Origin: Hylemonella gracilis
GTDB taxonomy: Bacteria; Pseudomonadota; Gammaproteobacteria; Burkholderiales; Burkholderiaceae_C
Reading direction: 5' to 3'
NCBI RefSeq assembly: GCF_004328645.1
Contig: NZ_CP031395.1
Coordinates: 2,877,501-2,941,500 of the forward strand
DNA length: 64,000 nt
This document shows, piece after piece, positions 23,654 to 34,579 of the stretch. Positions within the stretch are counted from its first letter, which is position 1; each line of letters starts with the position of its first letter. Both the position numbers and the translations under genes were made by a program. The notes under the pieces were generated by a model. The model had not been told where the DNA came from. It searched no databases and saw nothing but the letters and a program-made list of their open reading frames with translations.

Positions 23654-25123
23654 TCAGCAGCGCTCAAACACCGCGATGCTCTCCACGTGTGCGGTATGTG
23701 GGAACATGTTGACCACGCCAGCCGCTGTACAGCGGTAACCGGCCTGGTGCACCAGCAGACCAGCGTCCCGGGCCAGCGTGGCCGGGTTGCAGCTCACGTA
23801 GACGATGCGGCGAGGCAAGACATACCCTGGCGCGCTTTCCGGCATCTGCACGCAATCGGCCAGGGCCTTGACCAGGGCGAAAGCCCCTTCGCGCGGCGGA
23901 TCAACCAGCCATTTTTGCCCGGCGCCATAGCCCACCAGATCTGCCGGGGCCAGTTCGAACAGGTTGCGTGCCTCGAAGCGGGTCGGTGCCAGCGGCCTCC
24001 AGGGCGCGGCGCGCCGTTGGGCGTTGTAGTTTGCGTTTTCCCTGGAACGCGCCACCAATGCTTCGCTGCCCTCGATGCCCAGCACCTCCCGCGCCTGGGT
24101 GGCCAGGGGCAAGGTGAAGTTGCCCAGACCGCAAAACCAGTCGATCACGCGCTCATCCGACTTCACATCCAGCAGCCGCAGAGCCCGTGTCACGAGCACG
24201 CGGTTGATGTGCGGATTGACCTGGGTGAAATCCGTCGGCTTGAAGGGCATGTCGATGCCGAATTCGGGCAGACCATAAGCCAGCGGCGCGGTGCCGTCCT
24301 GCTCGTCCAGCCGATGCACCGTGTCCGGCCCCTTGGGCTGCAACCACCACTGCACGGCATGCAGCCCCGCGAAGGAACGCAACTTGGCCAGATCGCTGGC
24401 GCTCAAGGGCTCCAGATGGCGCAACACCAGGGCCGTCACCACCTCACCCGCCGAGGTATGGCCACAGGCCAGTTCGATCTGAGGACAGGTCTCGATCGCG
24501 TCCATGGAGGCGATCAGCGCGCGCAACGGCAGCAGCATCGCGCTCACATGCGGGGGCAGCACGGCACAACTCTTGATGTCGGCCACGTAGCGGCTCTTGC
24601 GCTCGTGAAAACCCACCAGCACCTCACCCTTCTTGCGCACGTGCCGCACCGACAGGCGGGCGCGGTAGCGGTAGCCCCAGGACGGCCCTTCGATCGGCCG
24701 CAACAGCACTTCGGGGCGCACCTTGCCCAGATGCCAGAGGTTGTCCTCCAGCACACGCTGCTTCACGGCCACCTGGGCCGAAGGCTCCAAATGTTGCATC
24801 TTGCAGCCACCGCAGGCCTCGGCGTGCAGGCCGAAATGCGGGCAGGCAGGTCGCACGCGCTGGGACGATTCGCGGTGGATGGCCGTGACGGTGGCCTGCT
24901 CCCAGTTGTTCTTGCGGCGGTTGACGTTGGCGCTGACGACCTCGAAAGGCAAGGCACCTTCCACGAAAACCACCTTGCCCTTGGCGTCGGGCTCGTCACC
25001 GCCATCGTTGCGATGGGCGATGCCCTGGGCCTCGATGTCCAGCGATTCGATGTACAAGGCATCGGCGGGAAAGACCGACGTGGCCGGCGAGGACGCGGCC
25101 TCGGAAACAGGCGTGATGGACAT
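23654..25123 (-). CDS. rlmD: 23S rRNA (uracil-1939-C5)-methyltransferase
   Basis: 489 residues. An N-terminal TRAM-like beta-barrel ([17 protein letters not shown]) is followed by iron-sulfur ligands ([14 protein letters not shown], then a fourth Cys in IKSCAVL) and a Rossmann methyltransferase core: motif [17 protein letters not shown], then [10 protein letters not shown] and the catalytic cysteine in [12 protein letters not shown]. It uses SAM to make m5U1939. The start at 25123 begins 8 bases after nlpD ends. In many relatives the gene after nlpD is rpoS; here it is rlmD. Confidence 0.93.
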   Translation of the reverse strand: MSITPVSEAASSPATSVFPADALYIESLDIEAQGIAHRNDGGDEPDAKGKVVFVEGALPFEVVSANVNRRKNNWEQATVTAIHRESSQRVRPACPHFGLHAEACGGCKMQHLEPSAQVAVKQRVLEDNLWHLGKVRPEVLLRPIEGPSWGYRYRARLSVRHVRKKGEVLVGFHERKSRYVADIKSCAVLPPHVSAMLLPLRALIASMDAIETCPQIELACGHTSAGEVVTALVLRHLEPLSASDLAKLRSFAGLHAVQWWLQPKGPDTVHRLDEQDGTAPLAYGLPEFGIDMPFKPTDFTQVNPHINRVLVTRALRLLDVKSDERVIDWFCGLGNFTLPLATQAREVLGIEGSEALVARSRENANYNAQRRAAPWRPLAPTRFEARNLFELAPADLVGYGAGQKWLVDPPREGAFALVKALADCVQMPESAPGYVLPRRIVYVSCNPATLARDAGLLVHQAGYRCTAAGVVNMFPHTAHVESIAVFERC

Positions 25124-25130
25124 GAAAGCC

Positions 25131-26114
25131 TCAGCGCTTGGGCAGGTATTGGGCCGGATTGACCGGCTTGCCCTGGCGGCGCACTTCGAAATGCAACTTG
25201 ACGCGGTCGGCGTCACTGTTACCCATTTCGGCGATCTTCTGGCCGCGCTTGACGGTCTGATCTTCCTTGACCAACAAGGCGCGGTTGTGCGCGTAGGCAG
25301 TCAAGTAGGTGTTGTTGTGCTTGATGATGATGAGGTTGCCGTAACCGCGCAGGCCCGAGCCGGAATAGACCACGCGCCCGTCGGCTGCCGCCAGCACCGG
25401 CTCACCCGCCGTGCCACCGATATCCAGGCCCTTGTTTCTGACGCCGTCAAAGCTGGCGAGTACCGGACCAGACACAGGCCAGATCCATGTCAGCCCGCTC
25501 GAAGAGGCCGCTTCGCCACCCACCACCACGCTGGTCACGGGACGGGATGTCGGCGTGCTGGCGGCCGGCGGCGCGCTCGCGGTTTTCTCACCCGCGTCCT
25601 CATCCGTCGATGGCGTTTCGCCGGGCGGGATCACACGCAACACCTGCCCCACGGCAATCTGATGGCCATCGGGCAAGCCATTCCAGCGCGCCAGGTCTTT
25701 CCAATGCTGCCCCGTCTCCAGGCCGATGCGGTACAGGTTGTCCCCGGGCTTCACGGTGTAGTAACCCGGCTTGTCGGCACCGCCTCCCGTCTCGACCGTG
25801 GCCGCAGGCACGGGCGTGACCACGGGCGCCTGCCCTCCTCCTCCACCGCCGGCGCTCGGCCGGGAGGCGGAACCCACCACGGGCGGACGGTTGGAGGCGG
25901 ACGTGCCGGAAGCGCGCTGCGGATAGCTGGGCGACTCGATCACGGGTCGCGTGACGGGCACCTCGCGCGCCTCGACCGGCGCACGGCCATTGCCTGCCGC
26001 GCATGCCGCCAGCCCCGCGACCGTCACCAGCGCGGCCACCAGCCACACGCAGCGCTTGAACGGCAGAAACAGCGTGGCACTTGGTGGCGTTGGCATCGCA
26101 TCCGCAGAGGTCAT
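25131..26114 (-). CDS. nlpD: NlpD-like lipoprotein, LysM plus M23 domains
   Basis: 327 residues. Signal peptide with lipobox LAAC (~Cys 37), low-complexity linker, LysM domain (~118-160, [19 protein letters not shown]) and a C-terminal M23/LytM domain (~230-327, [20 protein letters not shown]). The zinc ligands of active M23 enzymes are not complete (NKGLDIGG in place of HxGxD), as in E. coli NlpD, an activator of cell-wall amidases. The start at 26114 has AAGGA upstream. Part of surE-pcm-nlpD. Confidence 0.9.
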   Translation of the reverse strand: MTSADAMPTPPSATLFLPFKRCVWLVAALVTVAGLAACAAGNGRAPVEAREVPVTRPVIESPSYPQRASGTSASNRPPVVGSASRPSAGGGGGGQAPVVTPVPAATVETGGGADKPGYYTVKPGDNLYRIGLETGQHWKDLARWNGLPDGHQIAVGQVLRVIPPGETPSTDEDAGEKTASAPPAASTPTSRPVTSVVVGGEAASSSGLTWIWPVSGPVLASFDGVRNKGLDIGGTAGEPVLAAADGRVVYSGSGLRGYGNLIIIKHNNTYLTAYAHNRALLVKEDQTVKRGQKIAEMGNSDADRVKLHFEVRRQGKPVNPAQYLPKR

Positions 26115-26213
26115 CAGTACAAAGTCCTTCGAGAAAATGGTTGGCCTGTTCCAGGCAAGCCGCGCGTCGAGCGAGGTCACAGACCCGGCCTGTGGCCGGG
26201 TCCATGCGCCCAC

Positions 26214-27140
26214 TCAGGCAATACCCGATTTTAGGGGGACGAAATGCACGGCCTCCAGCAGGGTGTGGCGCAGGCCTTCGGCGGTCTTGTCGAGCACCAG
26301 CAGGGCTTGCGTGGGGGGCCCGCCCGCGCCCGCTCGTCCCGTGGCCGCCAACACGGGCGCGACCAGGCGCCCGCCCTCGGCCAATTGATCCACCCAGGCT
26401 TGGGGCACCGCCTCACCACCCGCCGCGGCGATGATGGCCGCGTAAGGCGCGCCGGCCGGGTAGCCGACCATGCCATCGCCAAACAGCAGATGCACATTGG
26501 GCAGGCGCAGGCCGCGCAGGTTCTCGCGGGCCTTCTCATGCAGGCCCCGCAAGCGCTCGATGCTGTACACCTCGCGGGCCACGCAGGCCAGTACGGCCGC
26601 CTGATAGCCGCAGCCGGTGCCGATTTCAAGGACGCGCCCCGCGCCCGCCGCCGCGCCGAAGGGCGCCCCGCCACTGCGCTCGTTGTCCTGCGCCGACTTG
26701 GCTTTCGCGTGCGCGAGTGCGGGACAGTCCAGCAGCAGTTCGATCATGCGCGCGACCACATTGGGCTTGGAGATGGTCTGCCCCAGGCCGATCGGCAGGC
26801 TAGTGTCTTCATAGGCCTGCGGCGCCAGCGCCGTGTCGACGAAACGGTGCCGCTCGACCTGCCCCATGGCGTCAAGCACGCGCGCGTCGTGGATACCCTG
26901 GGCCGCAAGCTTGTTCACCATGGCTTGGCGCACCGCCTGCGAATCCAGGCCATGGCTGGCAACGGGTCGGCCGGCACGCGCAGGATGGGCGCCGCCTGGT
27001 TTCGCCTGCGCATGGAGTGGCGCTGGCGCTGAGGCGGATTCCGTGCCCCGCACAGGGCCCGTACCCGCCAGGCCGCCGGTCAGCGGCATACCCGCCGCAC
27101 GGTCCAGACGCACGGGAAAGCCCGGACGCGTCCTGCTCAT
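26214..27140 (-). CDS. pcm: protein-L-isoaspartate O-methyltransferase
   Basis: 308 residues, about 100 more than E. coli Pcm. The extra length is a low-complexity N-terminus (~1-68) and a Gly/Ala-rich loop (~160-180). The catalytic core is clear: [15 protein letters not shown], motif [18 protein letters not shown], motif [20 protein letters not shown]. It repairs isoaspartyl residues with SAM. It overlaps the restored end of surE (ATGA), so the genes are translationally coupled. Confidence 0.92.
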   Translation of the reverse strand: MSRTRPGFPVRLDRAAGMPLTGGLAGTGPVRGTESASAPAPLHAQAKPGGAHPARAGRPVASHGLDSQAVRQAMVNKLAAQGIHDARVLDAMGQVERHRFVDTALAPQAYEDTSLPIGLGQTISKPNVVARMIELLLDCPALAHAKAKSAQDNERSGGAPFGAAAGAGRVLEIGTGCGYQAAVLACVAREVYSIERLRGLHEKARENLRGLRLPNVHLLFGDGMVGYPAGAPYAAIIAAAGGEAVPQAWVDQLAEGGRLVAPVLAATGRAGAGGPPTQALLVLDKTAEGLRHTLLEAVHFVPLKSGIA

Positions 27141-27921
27141 GTCCCGACCTTGCCAGAAGGCGAGGGCACGGACAGATGCGCGATCGACTGTGCCCAGTAG
27201 CTCAGCGCCTCGTGGTCCGACAGATCCACCTTGAGGGGTGTGACGGTCACATGGCCTTGTGCGGCGGCGTGAAAATCGGTGCCCTCGCCTTCGTCCAGCG
27301 CAGGGCCCGCCCCCCGATCCAGTACATGGTCTCGCCCCGGGGGCTGGTCTGGGTGATGACGGATTCGGCCGCGTGGCGTCGCCCCAGGCGGCAGACCTTG
27401 GTGGACTTCAATTCCTCACGCGGCAGGTTCGGCAGGTTGACGTTGAGCAACCAGGGCTTGGCCTTGGGTGCTTGATGCGCCAGCAGTTGCCGCACCAGTT
27501 CACGGGCCCGCTCGGCTGCGGCATCCAGGTGCTTCCAGCCCTTCTGCACCTGCGAAAAGGCAATGGCCGGGATGCCGAACAGATAGCCCTCCATGGCCGC
27601 GCCGACGGTGCCCGAGTAGATGGTGTCGTCCCCCATGTTCGCGCCGTTGTTGATGCCCGAGACCACCAGGTCGGGCCGGTAGCCCAGCAATCCCGTCAGC
27701 GCGATGTGCACGCAATCGGCAGGCGTGCCATTGACGTAGCGGAAGCCATTGGCCGCACGGTAGACGTAGAGCGGCGCATTGAGCGTGAGGGCATTTGACT
27801 TGGCGCTGTTGTTGTGCTCCGGCGCGATCACCTCGACCTCGGCCACATCCTTGAGCGCCTCGTACAGCGCCACGATGCCGGGTGCCTGGTAGCCATCGTC
27901 GTTGGAGATCAGGATTTTCAT
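27137..27921 (-). CDS. surE: 5'/3'-nucleotidase SurE, C-terminus shifted by one missing base
   Basis: The catalytic part is intact: [10 protein letters not shown] with the metal-binding Asp pair at 8-9, EHNNSAKSN, and [17 protein letters not shown]. As written the frame ends at 27247 after 224 residues with an uncharacteristic tail. Adding one base to the C run at 27310-27315 gives [18 protein letters not shown] and continues to a TGA at 27139-27137, 261 residues, overlapping the pcm start (ATGA). The restored end matches the family. It dephosphorylates nucleoside monophosphates. Confidence 0.9.
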
Positions 27922-28077
27922 GTTGCCGAAATTGTAGGGGGCTGGGACGGGTCACGGCAGGGACAGCCATGCCACCATGCCCAACCGTATGATCTTCGGA
28001 CAACGTCAACGGGGTCGCGCGCGCTCCGCACACCCACGCCCGCCCGCTCGACAACACAAGCACACAAGGAGACCCCC

Positions 28078-29055
28078 ATGCATGCCTGGCTCTGCAGCGA
28101 CCCCAGCGGCGTCGACGCACTGGAATGGAAAGAACAAGCCACACCCGAGCCCGGCCCCGGCCAGGTGCTGCTTGAGCTCAAGGCCGCCAGCCTGAACTTC
28201 CCCGATCTGCTGATCGTGCAGAACAAGTACCAGATGAAACCACCTTTGCCCTTCGTGCCCGGCTCGGAATACGCGGGCGTGGTGCGGGCGCTGGGCGACG
28301 GCGTGCAGCATCTGAGGCTCGGACAGGCCGTTGCCTGCCTCACCGGCACCGGCGGTTTCGCGACCCACGCCCTGGCGCCTGCGGACCGATGCATGCCCTT
28401 GCCAGACGGTTTTCCTTTCGAGGACGCGGCGGCCTTCATCATGACTTACGCCACTTCCCACCACGCACTCATCGACCGGGGCCAACTCAAGGCGGGCGAG
28501 ACCGTGCTGGTGCTGGGCGCGGCCGGCGGCGTGGGCACCGCGGCGATCCAGATTGCAAAGGCACAGGGCGCGCGCGTGATCGCCGCGGCGTCCAGCGACG
28601 ACAAGCTGGCGCTGTGCAGGCAGATTGGCGCGGACGCGGGCATCAACTACAGCACGCAAGACCTGCGCGAATCCATCAAGGCTGCGACAAACGGCAAGGG
28701 CCCCGATGTGATCTACGACCCCGTGGGGGGCGACCTGGCCGAACCGGCCTTCCGTTCCATTGCCTGGCGCGGCCGGTACCTGGTGGTGGGTTTCGCGGCC
28801 AGTCCGACCATCCCCCCACTGCCCATGAACCTGCCCCTGCTCAAGGGGGCGTCCTTGGTCGGCGTGTTCTGGGGCGATTTCGCCCGCCGCGAGCCACAGG
28901 CCAACGCGGCCATGATGCAGGCGCTGGCACAGTGGTACGCCCAGGGCAAGGTCAAGCCGGTCATCGACCGCGTGCTGCCCATGCAGGAACTCAAGCAGGC
29001 CTACGCCCTGATGGGGTCGCGCCAGGTCAAGGGCAAGTTGGTGCTGGTGAACTGA
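28078..29055 (+). CDS. zinc-independent alcohol dehydrogenase/quinone oxidoreductase (NADPH)
   Basis: 325 residues of the medium-chain dehydrogenase/reductase family, QOR branch. A GroES-like N-terminal domain (NFPDLLIVQNKYQMKPPLPFVPGSEYAGVV) is followed by a Rossmann domain with VLVLGAAGGVGTAAIQIAKAQGA (~143). The zinc-binding cysteines and histidine of alcohol dehydrogenases are absent. It probably reduces quinones or enones with NADPH. AAGGAG lies 8 bases before the ATG. Divergent from surE. Confidence 0.88.
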   Translation: MHAWLCSDPSGVDALEWKEQATPEPGPGQVLLELKAASLNFPDLLIVQNKYQMKPPLPFVPGSEYAGVVRALGDGVQHLRLGQAVACLTGTGGFATHALAPADRCMPLPDGFPFEDAAAFIMTYATSHHALIDRGQLKAGETVLVLGAAGGVGTAAIQIAKAQGARVIAAASSDDKLALCRQIGADAGINYSTQDLRESIKAATNGKGPDVIYDPVGGDLAEPAFRSIAWRGRYLVVGFAASPTIPPLPMNLPLLKGASLVGVFWGDFARREPQANAAMMQALAQWYAQGKVKPVIDRVLPMQELKQAYALMGSRQVKGKLVLVN

Positions 29056-29191
29056 GCCTGCTGGGTGGAGCGCGCAGAGGACGGGACAGACTGTCCGCCT
29101 CATATGATTTGCTGCGCAAATCGAAATCGGCGGCGCCGCCTGCCCCATCCTCTGCGCTTACGTCGCACCAGGAGACAGCGACAATACGCCC

Positions 29192-31183
29192 ATGTCCGCC
29201 GACACCGATGACATCCCCTCCGTTCACTCCGAGGAACTGCTGAACCAGGTCGCCGCCCTGCCCTCGTTGCCGGGCGTCTACCGCTACTTCGACACCGCAG
29301 GCGGCCTGCTCTACGTGGGCAAGGCACGCAACCTCAAGAAGCGCGTCTCCAGCTACTTCCAGAAGCGCCACGATGGCACGCGCATCGGCCACATGGTGGG
29401 CAAGATCGTTCGCATGGACACGACGGTGGTGCGCTCCGAAGCCGAAGCCTTGCTGCTGGAAAACAACCTCATCAAGACCCAGCAGCCGCGCTACAACATC
29501 CTGTTCCGCGATGACAAGAGCTACCCCTATCTCAAGATAACGGCGGCCTCGACCAAGACGGCCCCGACCGAAGCGGGCGCCTGGCCGCGCATGGCCTATT
29601 ACCGTGGTGCGGTCGAGAAAAAGCACCACTACTACGGCCCCTACCCCAGTGCCTGGGCGGTCAAGGAAGCCATCGTGCTGCTGCAGAAAGTGTTTCGCCT
29701 GCGCACCTGCGAAGACACGATTTTCAGCAACCGTGCCCGCCCCTGCCTGCTCTACCAGATCAAGCGCTGCTCCGGCCCCTGCGTGGGCCTGGTCAGCGCC
29801 GAGGGCTACGCGCAGGACGTGGCCCACGCCCAGGCCTTCCTCGACGGCGAGACCCAGCAGGTGCTGCAGCAACTCGAAACGCGCATGCTGGGACACTCGG
29901 AACAGCTTGAATTCGAGCAGGCAGCCGAACTGCGCGACCAAATCTCCGCACTGTCCAACGTGCTGCACCAGCAGGCGGTGGAAAGCGTGGACGACCGCGA
30001 CGTGGACATCCTCGCCGTCAAGATCCAGGGCGGTCGCGCCTGCGTGAACTTGGCCATGGTGCGCGGCGGCCGGCACCTGGGCGACCGGGCCTATTTCCCC
30101 AGCCATGTCGAGGATGCGGCGGCGCTGCGCTTCTCCGAGGACGAAGGCGATGCCGTGCCCGAGGCCGGCCCCTCGGTCGAAACCCAGGTGCTCGAAGCCT
30201 TCGTCGCCCAGCACTATGTGCAGGTGCCGGCCGTGCCCACGCTGATCACCGGCGCGCCGGTCAGCGCCGAGCTGATGGAAGCGCTGTCCGAGCAGACCGG
30301 CCTGCGCATGCGTGCAGTCCACCAGCCGCGCGCCCAGCGCCGCATCTGGCTGGACATGGCCCAGACCAACGCGGACCTGCAACTGGCCCGCCTGCTGGCC
30401 GAGGAAGGTTCACAGCAGGCGCGCACGCGTGCGCTGGCCGAGGCGCTGGACCTGCCCCAGATGAGTGCCCCCGCAGGCCTGGACGAATTGCGCATTGAGT
30501 GTTTCGACATCTCGCACACCGCGGGCGAAGCCACCCAGGCTTCCTGCGTGGTCTTCCATCACCACAAGATGCAGAGCAGCGAGTACCGACGCTACAAGAT
30601 CGACAACATCACCCCAGGAGACGACTACGCCGCCATGCGCCAAGTGCTGACGCGGCGCTACGAACGCGTCGCGGCGCGCTTGGCCGACGCGCGGCGCGAG
30701 GGCGGCGTGGACGAGGGGCCACCGGCCCAGGCCGTGATGCCCGATCTGGTGCTGGTCGACGGCGGCAAGGGCCAAGTGTCGATGGCGCGCGAAGTCTTCG
30801 AGCAGCTCGGACTGGACCTATCCATCATCGTGGGCGTGGAAAAAGGCGAGGGCCGCAAGGTCGGCCTGGAAGAGCTGGTGTTCGCCGACGGGCGCGACAA
30901 GGTGTACCTGGGCAAGGATTCGGCGGCGCTGATGCTGGTCGCGCAGATCCGCGACGAGGCCCACCGTTTTGCGATCACGGGCATGCGCGCGGCACGGGCC
31001 AAGGTACGCACAGGAGGCAGCCGGCTGGAGGACATCCCCGGCATCGGCCCCAAGCGACGCGCACGGCTGCTGCAGCGCTTTGGCGGGGCCCGTGGCGTCG
31101 AAGCCGCCAGCGTGGAGGACTTGGCGGCAGTCGAAGGCGTCTCGCACGAACTGGCAGAAACCATCTACCGCGCGCTGCACTGA
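29192..31183 (+). CDS. uvrC: excinuclease ABC subunit C
   Basis: 663 residues. The N-terminal GIY-YIG nuclease ([20 protein letters not shown], ~25) makes the 3' cut; then come a Cys-containing linker ([17 protein letters not shown]), a UVR domain (~220), an RNase H-like nuclease ([20 protein letters not shown]) for the 5' cut, and a C-terminal helix-hairpin-helix ([20 protein letters not shown]). It is part of nucleotide excision repair. Followed by pgsA, a common proteobacterial pairing. Confidence 0.96.
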   Translation: MSADTDDIPSVHSEELLNQVAALPSLPGVYRYFDTAGGLLYVGKARNLKKRVSSYFQKRHDGTRIGHMVGKIVRMDTTVVRSEAEALLLENNLIKTQQPRYNILFRDDKSYPYLKITAASTKTAPTEAGAWPRMAYYRGAVEKKHHYYGPYPSAWAVKEAIVLLQKVFRLRTCEDTIFSNRARPCLLYQIKRCSGPCVGLVSAEGYAQDVAHAQAFLDGETQQVLQQLETRMLGHSEQLEFEQAAELRDQISALSNVLHQQAVESVDDRDVDILAVKIQGGRACVNLAMVRGGRHLGDRAYFPSHVEDAAALRFSEDEGDAVPEAGPSVETQVLEAFVAQHYVQVPAVPTLITGAPVSAELMEALSEQTGLRMRAVHQPRAQRRIWLDMAQTNADLQLARLLAEEGSQQARTRALAEALDLPQMSAPAGLDELRIECFDISHTAGEATQASCVVFHHHKMQSSEYRRYKIDNITPGDDYAAMRQVLTRRYERVAARLADARREGGVDEGPPAQAVMPDLVLVDGGKGQVSMAREVFEQLGLDLSIIVGVEKGEGRKVGLEELVFADGRDKVYLGKDSAALMLVAQIRDEAHRFAITGMRAARAKVRTGGSRLEDIPGIGPKRRARLLQRFGGARGVEAASVEDLAAVEGVSHELAETIYRALH

Positions 31184-31266
31184 ACGGCAAGGGTTTGTCA
31201 GCCCGTGGCGGGGGACAAGGCCAAACGTGAACAATTTCACAAGCCGGCCATGCCACAATGACATCC

Positions 31267-31830
31267 ATGTTCTTCACCATCCCCACCTTGATGACCTGGG
31301 CGCGCATTGTCGCCATCCCGCTCATCATCGGCGTGTTCTATCTGCCACTGGACCCCCAGACGCGCAACCTCATCGCGACCGCTTTGTTCGTGCTGTTCGC
31401 GCTGACGGACTGGCTGGACGGCTACTTGGCGCGCAAGCTGAACCAGGTTTCGGCCTTCGGCGCCTTCCTTGATCCGGTGGCTGACAAGTTCCTGGTCTGC
31501 GCCAGTCTGCTGGTGCTGGTGCACATGGACCGTGCCGACGTGTTCGTGGCACTCATCATCATCGGTCGCGAGATCGCCATCTCCGCGCTGCGCGAATGGA
31601 TGGCCCAAATCGGGGCTTCGCGCAGCGTCGCGGTGCACATGCTGGGCAAGCTGAAGACCACGGCGCAGATGGTGGCGATCCCCTTCCTGCTCTACGACGA
31701 CGTGTTGTACGGTCTGCTGGACACCCATGTCTGGGGCACGGTGCTGATCTGGATCTCGGCGGTACTCACCGTCTGGTCCATGGTTTATTACCTACGCAAA
31801 GCTTTGCCCGAGATCCGGGCCAAGGTATGA
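31267..31830 (+). CDS. pgsA: CDP-diacylglycerol-glycerol-3-phosphate 3-phosphatidyltransferase
   Basis: 187 residues with the CDP-alcohol phosphotransferase motif DG-x2-AR-x8-G-x3-D-x3-D in DWLDGYLARKLNQVSAFGAF followed by LDPVADK, and about five membrane helices. It makes phosphatidylglycerophosphate at the inner membrane. ATG at 31267 (MFFTIPTLMTW) is chosen; an ATG three codons earlier is possible. It lies 83 bases after uvrC. Confidence 0.93.
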   Translation: MFFTIPTLMTWARIVAIPLIIGVFYLPLDPQTRNLIATALFVLFALTDWLDGYLARKLNQVSAFGAFLDPVADKFLVCASLLVLVHMDRADVFVALIIIGREIAISALREWMAQIGASRSVAVHMLGKLKTTAQMVAIPFLLYDDVLYGLLDTHVWGTVLIWISAVLTVWSMVYYLRKALPEIRAKV

Positions 31831-31970
31831 GTCGCGGCCGAACCCGGGCCGGCGACGAAGAAACGATTCGTCACGCATGAAATACCCCACATGCTTTCGT
31901 CGCGGAGGCTGGCACGGGAAATGCGTCTAGAATTCGCGTCCCACGCCGCCATGGTGGCTGCAAGCCTTGA

Positions 31971-31999
31971 TTGACACGGCCCAAGTCCATCGCTCTAAT
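31971..31999 (+). promoter_or_regulatory. sigma-70-type promoter of the HU gene
   Basis: TTGACA (31971-31976), 17-base spacer, TCTAAT (31994-31999). It predicts transcription start near 32006 and a leader of roughly 120 bases before the GTG of the HU gene. Nothing else is seen in the 299-base gap 31831-32129. Confidence 0.75.
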
Positions 32000-32129
32000 T
32001 GCTGCACCCAAATTCAAGCGGGTGCCCAATTGCCGATTGCCCTGCATGTCCCACCGGTCACCGGTCCGGTGCGAACAGGATGCAAAGGGGCAGACCGATT
32101 AACCTAATTCCACCTACAAGGGGATTTTT

Positions 32130-32402
32130 GTGAACAAAACCGAACTGATCGAGCACATCGCCAAGAACGCAGATATTTCCAAGGCGGCTGCCACCCGGGC
32201 TCTGGAGTCCGTGATCGGCGCCGTCAAGACCACGCTGAAAAAAGGCGGTTCGGTGTCTCTCGTCGGTTTCGGCACGTTCGCCGTGACCAAGCGCGCCGCC
32301 CGCACGGGCCGCAACCCGCGCACCGGCGACACGATTAAAATCAAGGCCGCCAAGCTCCCGAAGTTCCGTCCGGGCAAGGCGTTGAAGGACGCCTTGAACT
32401 GA
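32130..32402 (+). CDS. hupB: DNA-binding protein HU (beta-type)
   Basis: 90 residues from a GTG start, [28 protein letters not shown], with the DNA-binding arm [26 protein letters not shown]. It binds and bends DNA without sequence preference. AGGGGATTTTT precedes the GTG. The strong upstream promoter and close tRNA-Val (44 bases) suggest one transcript. Confidence 0.95.
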   Translation: MNKTELIEHIAKNADISKAAATRALESVIGAVKTTLKKGGSVSLVGFGTFAVTKRAARTGRNPRTGDTIKIKAAKLPKFRPGKALKDALN

Positions 32403-32446
32403 ACACGGATCGAGCACTGAAGCCCGCTTGAGGGTTTCAACCGGTG

Positions 32447-32522
32447 GGGTGCTTAGCTCAGTTGGTAGAGCGGCGCCCTTACAAGGCGTAGGTCGGCGGT
32501 TCGAGCCCGTCAGCACCCACCA
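32447..32522 (+). tRNA. tRNA-Val (anticodon TAC)
   Basis: A 76-base cloverleaf with encoded CCA: acceptor GGGTGCT pairs with AGCACCC, D loop AGCTCAGTTGGTAGAGC, anticodon loop CTTACAA, T loop GGTTCGAGCC. Followed by a terminator at 32531-32557. Confidence 0.97.
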
Positions 32523-32530
32523 CCCAAGCG

Positions 32531-32557
32531 AAGGCGAACGTTGCGTTCGCCTTTTTT
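32531..32557 (+). terminator. rho-independent terminator after tRNA-Val
   Basis: AAGGCGAACG-TTG-CGTTCGCCTT followed by T4; ends the hupB/tRNA-Val transcript. Confidence 0.85.
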
Positions 32558-32608
32558 GTTGTCAACGATTTCGGTTTTTTCCTTTCCCTTGCCCGGAGAC
32601 CCGTGCCC

Positions 32609-34552
32609 ATGTTTGAAAACCTGCGCAAGCACAACAAGATCCTGATGGCAGTGCTGGTGCTGCTCATCGTTCCGTCCTTCGTGCTGGTGGGCATCGACGG
32701 CTACACCCGCATGACGCAGAAAGACCGCGTGGTGGCGCGTGTGGGCAAGATCGAGATCACCCAGGGCGAATGGGATGGCGCTCACCGCGCGGAATCCGAC
32801 CGACTGCGCCAGATGATGCCAAATCTCGATGCACGGCTGCTCGATTCCGACGCGGCCCGCCGGGGGGTGCTTGAACGGCTGGTGCGCGAGCGGGTGCTGC
32901 AGCAGGCTGCGATGGAGGCCCATCTGAGCGTGAGCGACGCCCGGCTCTTCCAGGAGCTGCAGACCATCCCCGCCATCGCCCAACTGCGCCGCGCCGATGG
33001 CAGCATGGACATGGAAACCTACCGAGATCTGCTGGCCCGCCAAGGCATGAACCCAGCGGCCTTCGAGGCCCAGCTGCGCGCGGACCTCGCAGTCAACCAG
33101 ATCCAGTCCAGCGTGACTGGCAGCGCCGTGCCGACCAACACCCCCGCGGACCTCGCGCTGGATGCCTGGCTGGAGCGCCGCGAAGTGCAGGTGGCGCGTT
33201 TCATCCCCGCCGACTACGCCACCCGCGTGCAGGTGACGGAAGCCGATCTGCAGGCCTACTGGCAGGCCAACCAGGGGCTGTTCCAGGCTCCGGAGCAGGC
33301 GCGCATCGAATACGTCGTGCTGGACATCGACACCCTGCGCAAGGAAATCCGCGTGAGCGAGCAGGACCTGCGCAGCTACTACGAACAGAACGTCGACCGC
33401 CTGAGCGGCCCCGAGGAACGCCGCGCCAGCCACATCCTGATCGCCGCGGCCAAGGATGCGCCCGCCGCCGAGCGTCAGAAGGCCCGTGAGCAGGCGCAGT
33501 CCCTGCTGGCCGAACTGCGCAAGGCGCCTGCCAAGGCACAGGCCAAACTCTTTGTCGACCTCGCACGCAAGCATTCGCAAGACCCTGGCTCAGCCGCGCG
33601 CGGCGGCGACCTCGACTACTTCGGTCGTGGCGCCATGACCCCGCCTTTCGAACAAGCCGTGTTCGCACTCAAGCAGGGCGAGTTGAGCGACGTCGTGGAA
33701 ACCGACTTCGGCTATCACCTCATTACAGTGACTGGCATCAAGAAGCCCCAAGCCAAGACCTTCGCCGAACTCCGTCCGAGCCTGGAAGCCGAGATTCGAA
33801 ATCAGCAGGCCCAGGCCCGCTACGCCGAAGCTGCCGAGACCTTCACCAATGGCGTCTACGAGCAGCCTGACAGCCTCAAGCCCGTGGCGGATCAGTTGCG
33901 CCTGAGCATCCAGACCGCCACTGTCAACCGCGACCCCGCGCAAGGCACGGCCGATGCCCAAGGTGTGCTGACCAACGCCCGTTTACTGGCAGCGGTGTTC
34001 AGCGATGACGCCATCCAGGCCAAGCGCAACACCGAGGCCGTGGAAATCAGTCCCAGCCGTCTGGCAGCCGCTCGCGTCGTGCAGCACATGCCCGCCCGCA
34101 CCCTGCCCCTGGCCGAGGTGCAGGCCGCCGTGCGCGAGCGTGTGGTCAGTGCCCGCGCCGCGCAATTGGCCCACGAGGACGGACTCGCCAAGCTGGCCGC
34201 CTGGAAGGTCACGCCCGCTCAGGCCAAGCTCGGCGCAGCAGAGGTCGTATCACGCGACCAAGCACGCAACCTGCCGCGCGCCCTGGTGGATGCCGTGCTG
34301 CGCGCCGACCTGCAGGCCGCTGGCGCGAACCCTGTCTGGGTGGGCACCGATCTCGGCGATCAGGGCTACGCCCTGGCCCGGGTGAACCGGCGCATTGAAC
34401 GTGCGCCGGCCGGCGACCAGGCGCAGCAGAGCCAGCAACGCCTCCAATACCTGCAGTGGTGGACGCAGGCGGAGAACGAGGCCTACTACCAGCTCCTGCG
34501 CCAACGCTTGAAGACACGCATCGATCTGCCGGCCAGCGCGCCTAAAGGCTGA
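32609..34552 (+). CDS. ppiD: periplasmic folding chaperone/peptidyl-prolyl isomerase PpiD
   Basis: 647 residues. One N-terminal membrane anchor (ILMAVLVLLIVPSFVLVGI), a SurA/PpiD-like N-terminal domain (~35-200), a parvulin domain (~268-365: RASHILIAAA, RGGDLDYFGRGAMTPPFEQAVF, TDFGYHLITV) and a C-terminal chaperone region. It is anchored in the inner membrane and helps outer-membrane and periplasmic proteins fold near SecYEG. ATG 32609 preferred over the GTG two codons before. HU upstream and ppiD downstream is the usual order. Confidence 0.93.
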   Translation: MFENLRKHNKILMAVLVLLIVPSFVLVGIDGYTRMTQKDRVVARVGKIEITQGEWDGAHRAESDRLRQMMPNLDARLLDSDAARRGVLERLVRERVLQQAAMEAHLSVSDARLFQELQTIPAIAQLRRADGSMDMETYRDLLARQGMNPAAFEAQLRADLAVNQIQSSVTGSAVPTNTPADLALDAWLERREVQVARFIPADYATRVQVTEADLQAYWQANQGLFQAPEQARIEYVVLDIDTLRKEIRVSEQDLRSYYEQNVDRLSGPEERRASHILIAAAKDAPAAERQKAREQAQSLLAELRKAPAKAQAKLFVDLARKHSQDPGSAARGGDLDYFGRGAMTPPFEQAVFALKQGELSDVVETDFGYHLITVTGIKKPQAKTFAELRPSLEAEIRNQQAQARYAEAAETFTNGVYEQPDSLKPVADQLRLSIQTATVNRDPAQGTADAQGVLTNARLLAAVFSDDAIQAKRNTEAVEISPSRLAAARVVQHMPARTLPLAEVQAAVRERVVSARAAQLAHEDGLAKLAAWKVTPAQAKLGAAEVVSRDQARNLPRALVDAVLRADLQAAGANPVWVGTDLGDQGYALARVNRRIERAPAGDQAQQSQQRLQYLQWWTQAENEAYYQLLRQRLKTRIDLPASAPKG

Positions 34553-34562
34553 AGCTTGACGC

Positions 34563-34568
34563 TATAAT
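34563..34568 (+). promoter_or_regulatory. -10 element of tRNA-His
   Basis: TATAAT, perfect consensus, 12 bases before the tRNA-His 5' end. No good -35 hexamer is seen at the expected distance. Confidence 0.5.
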
Positions 34569-34579
34569 CTCGCCCTTAC

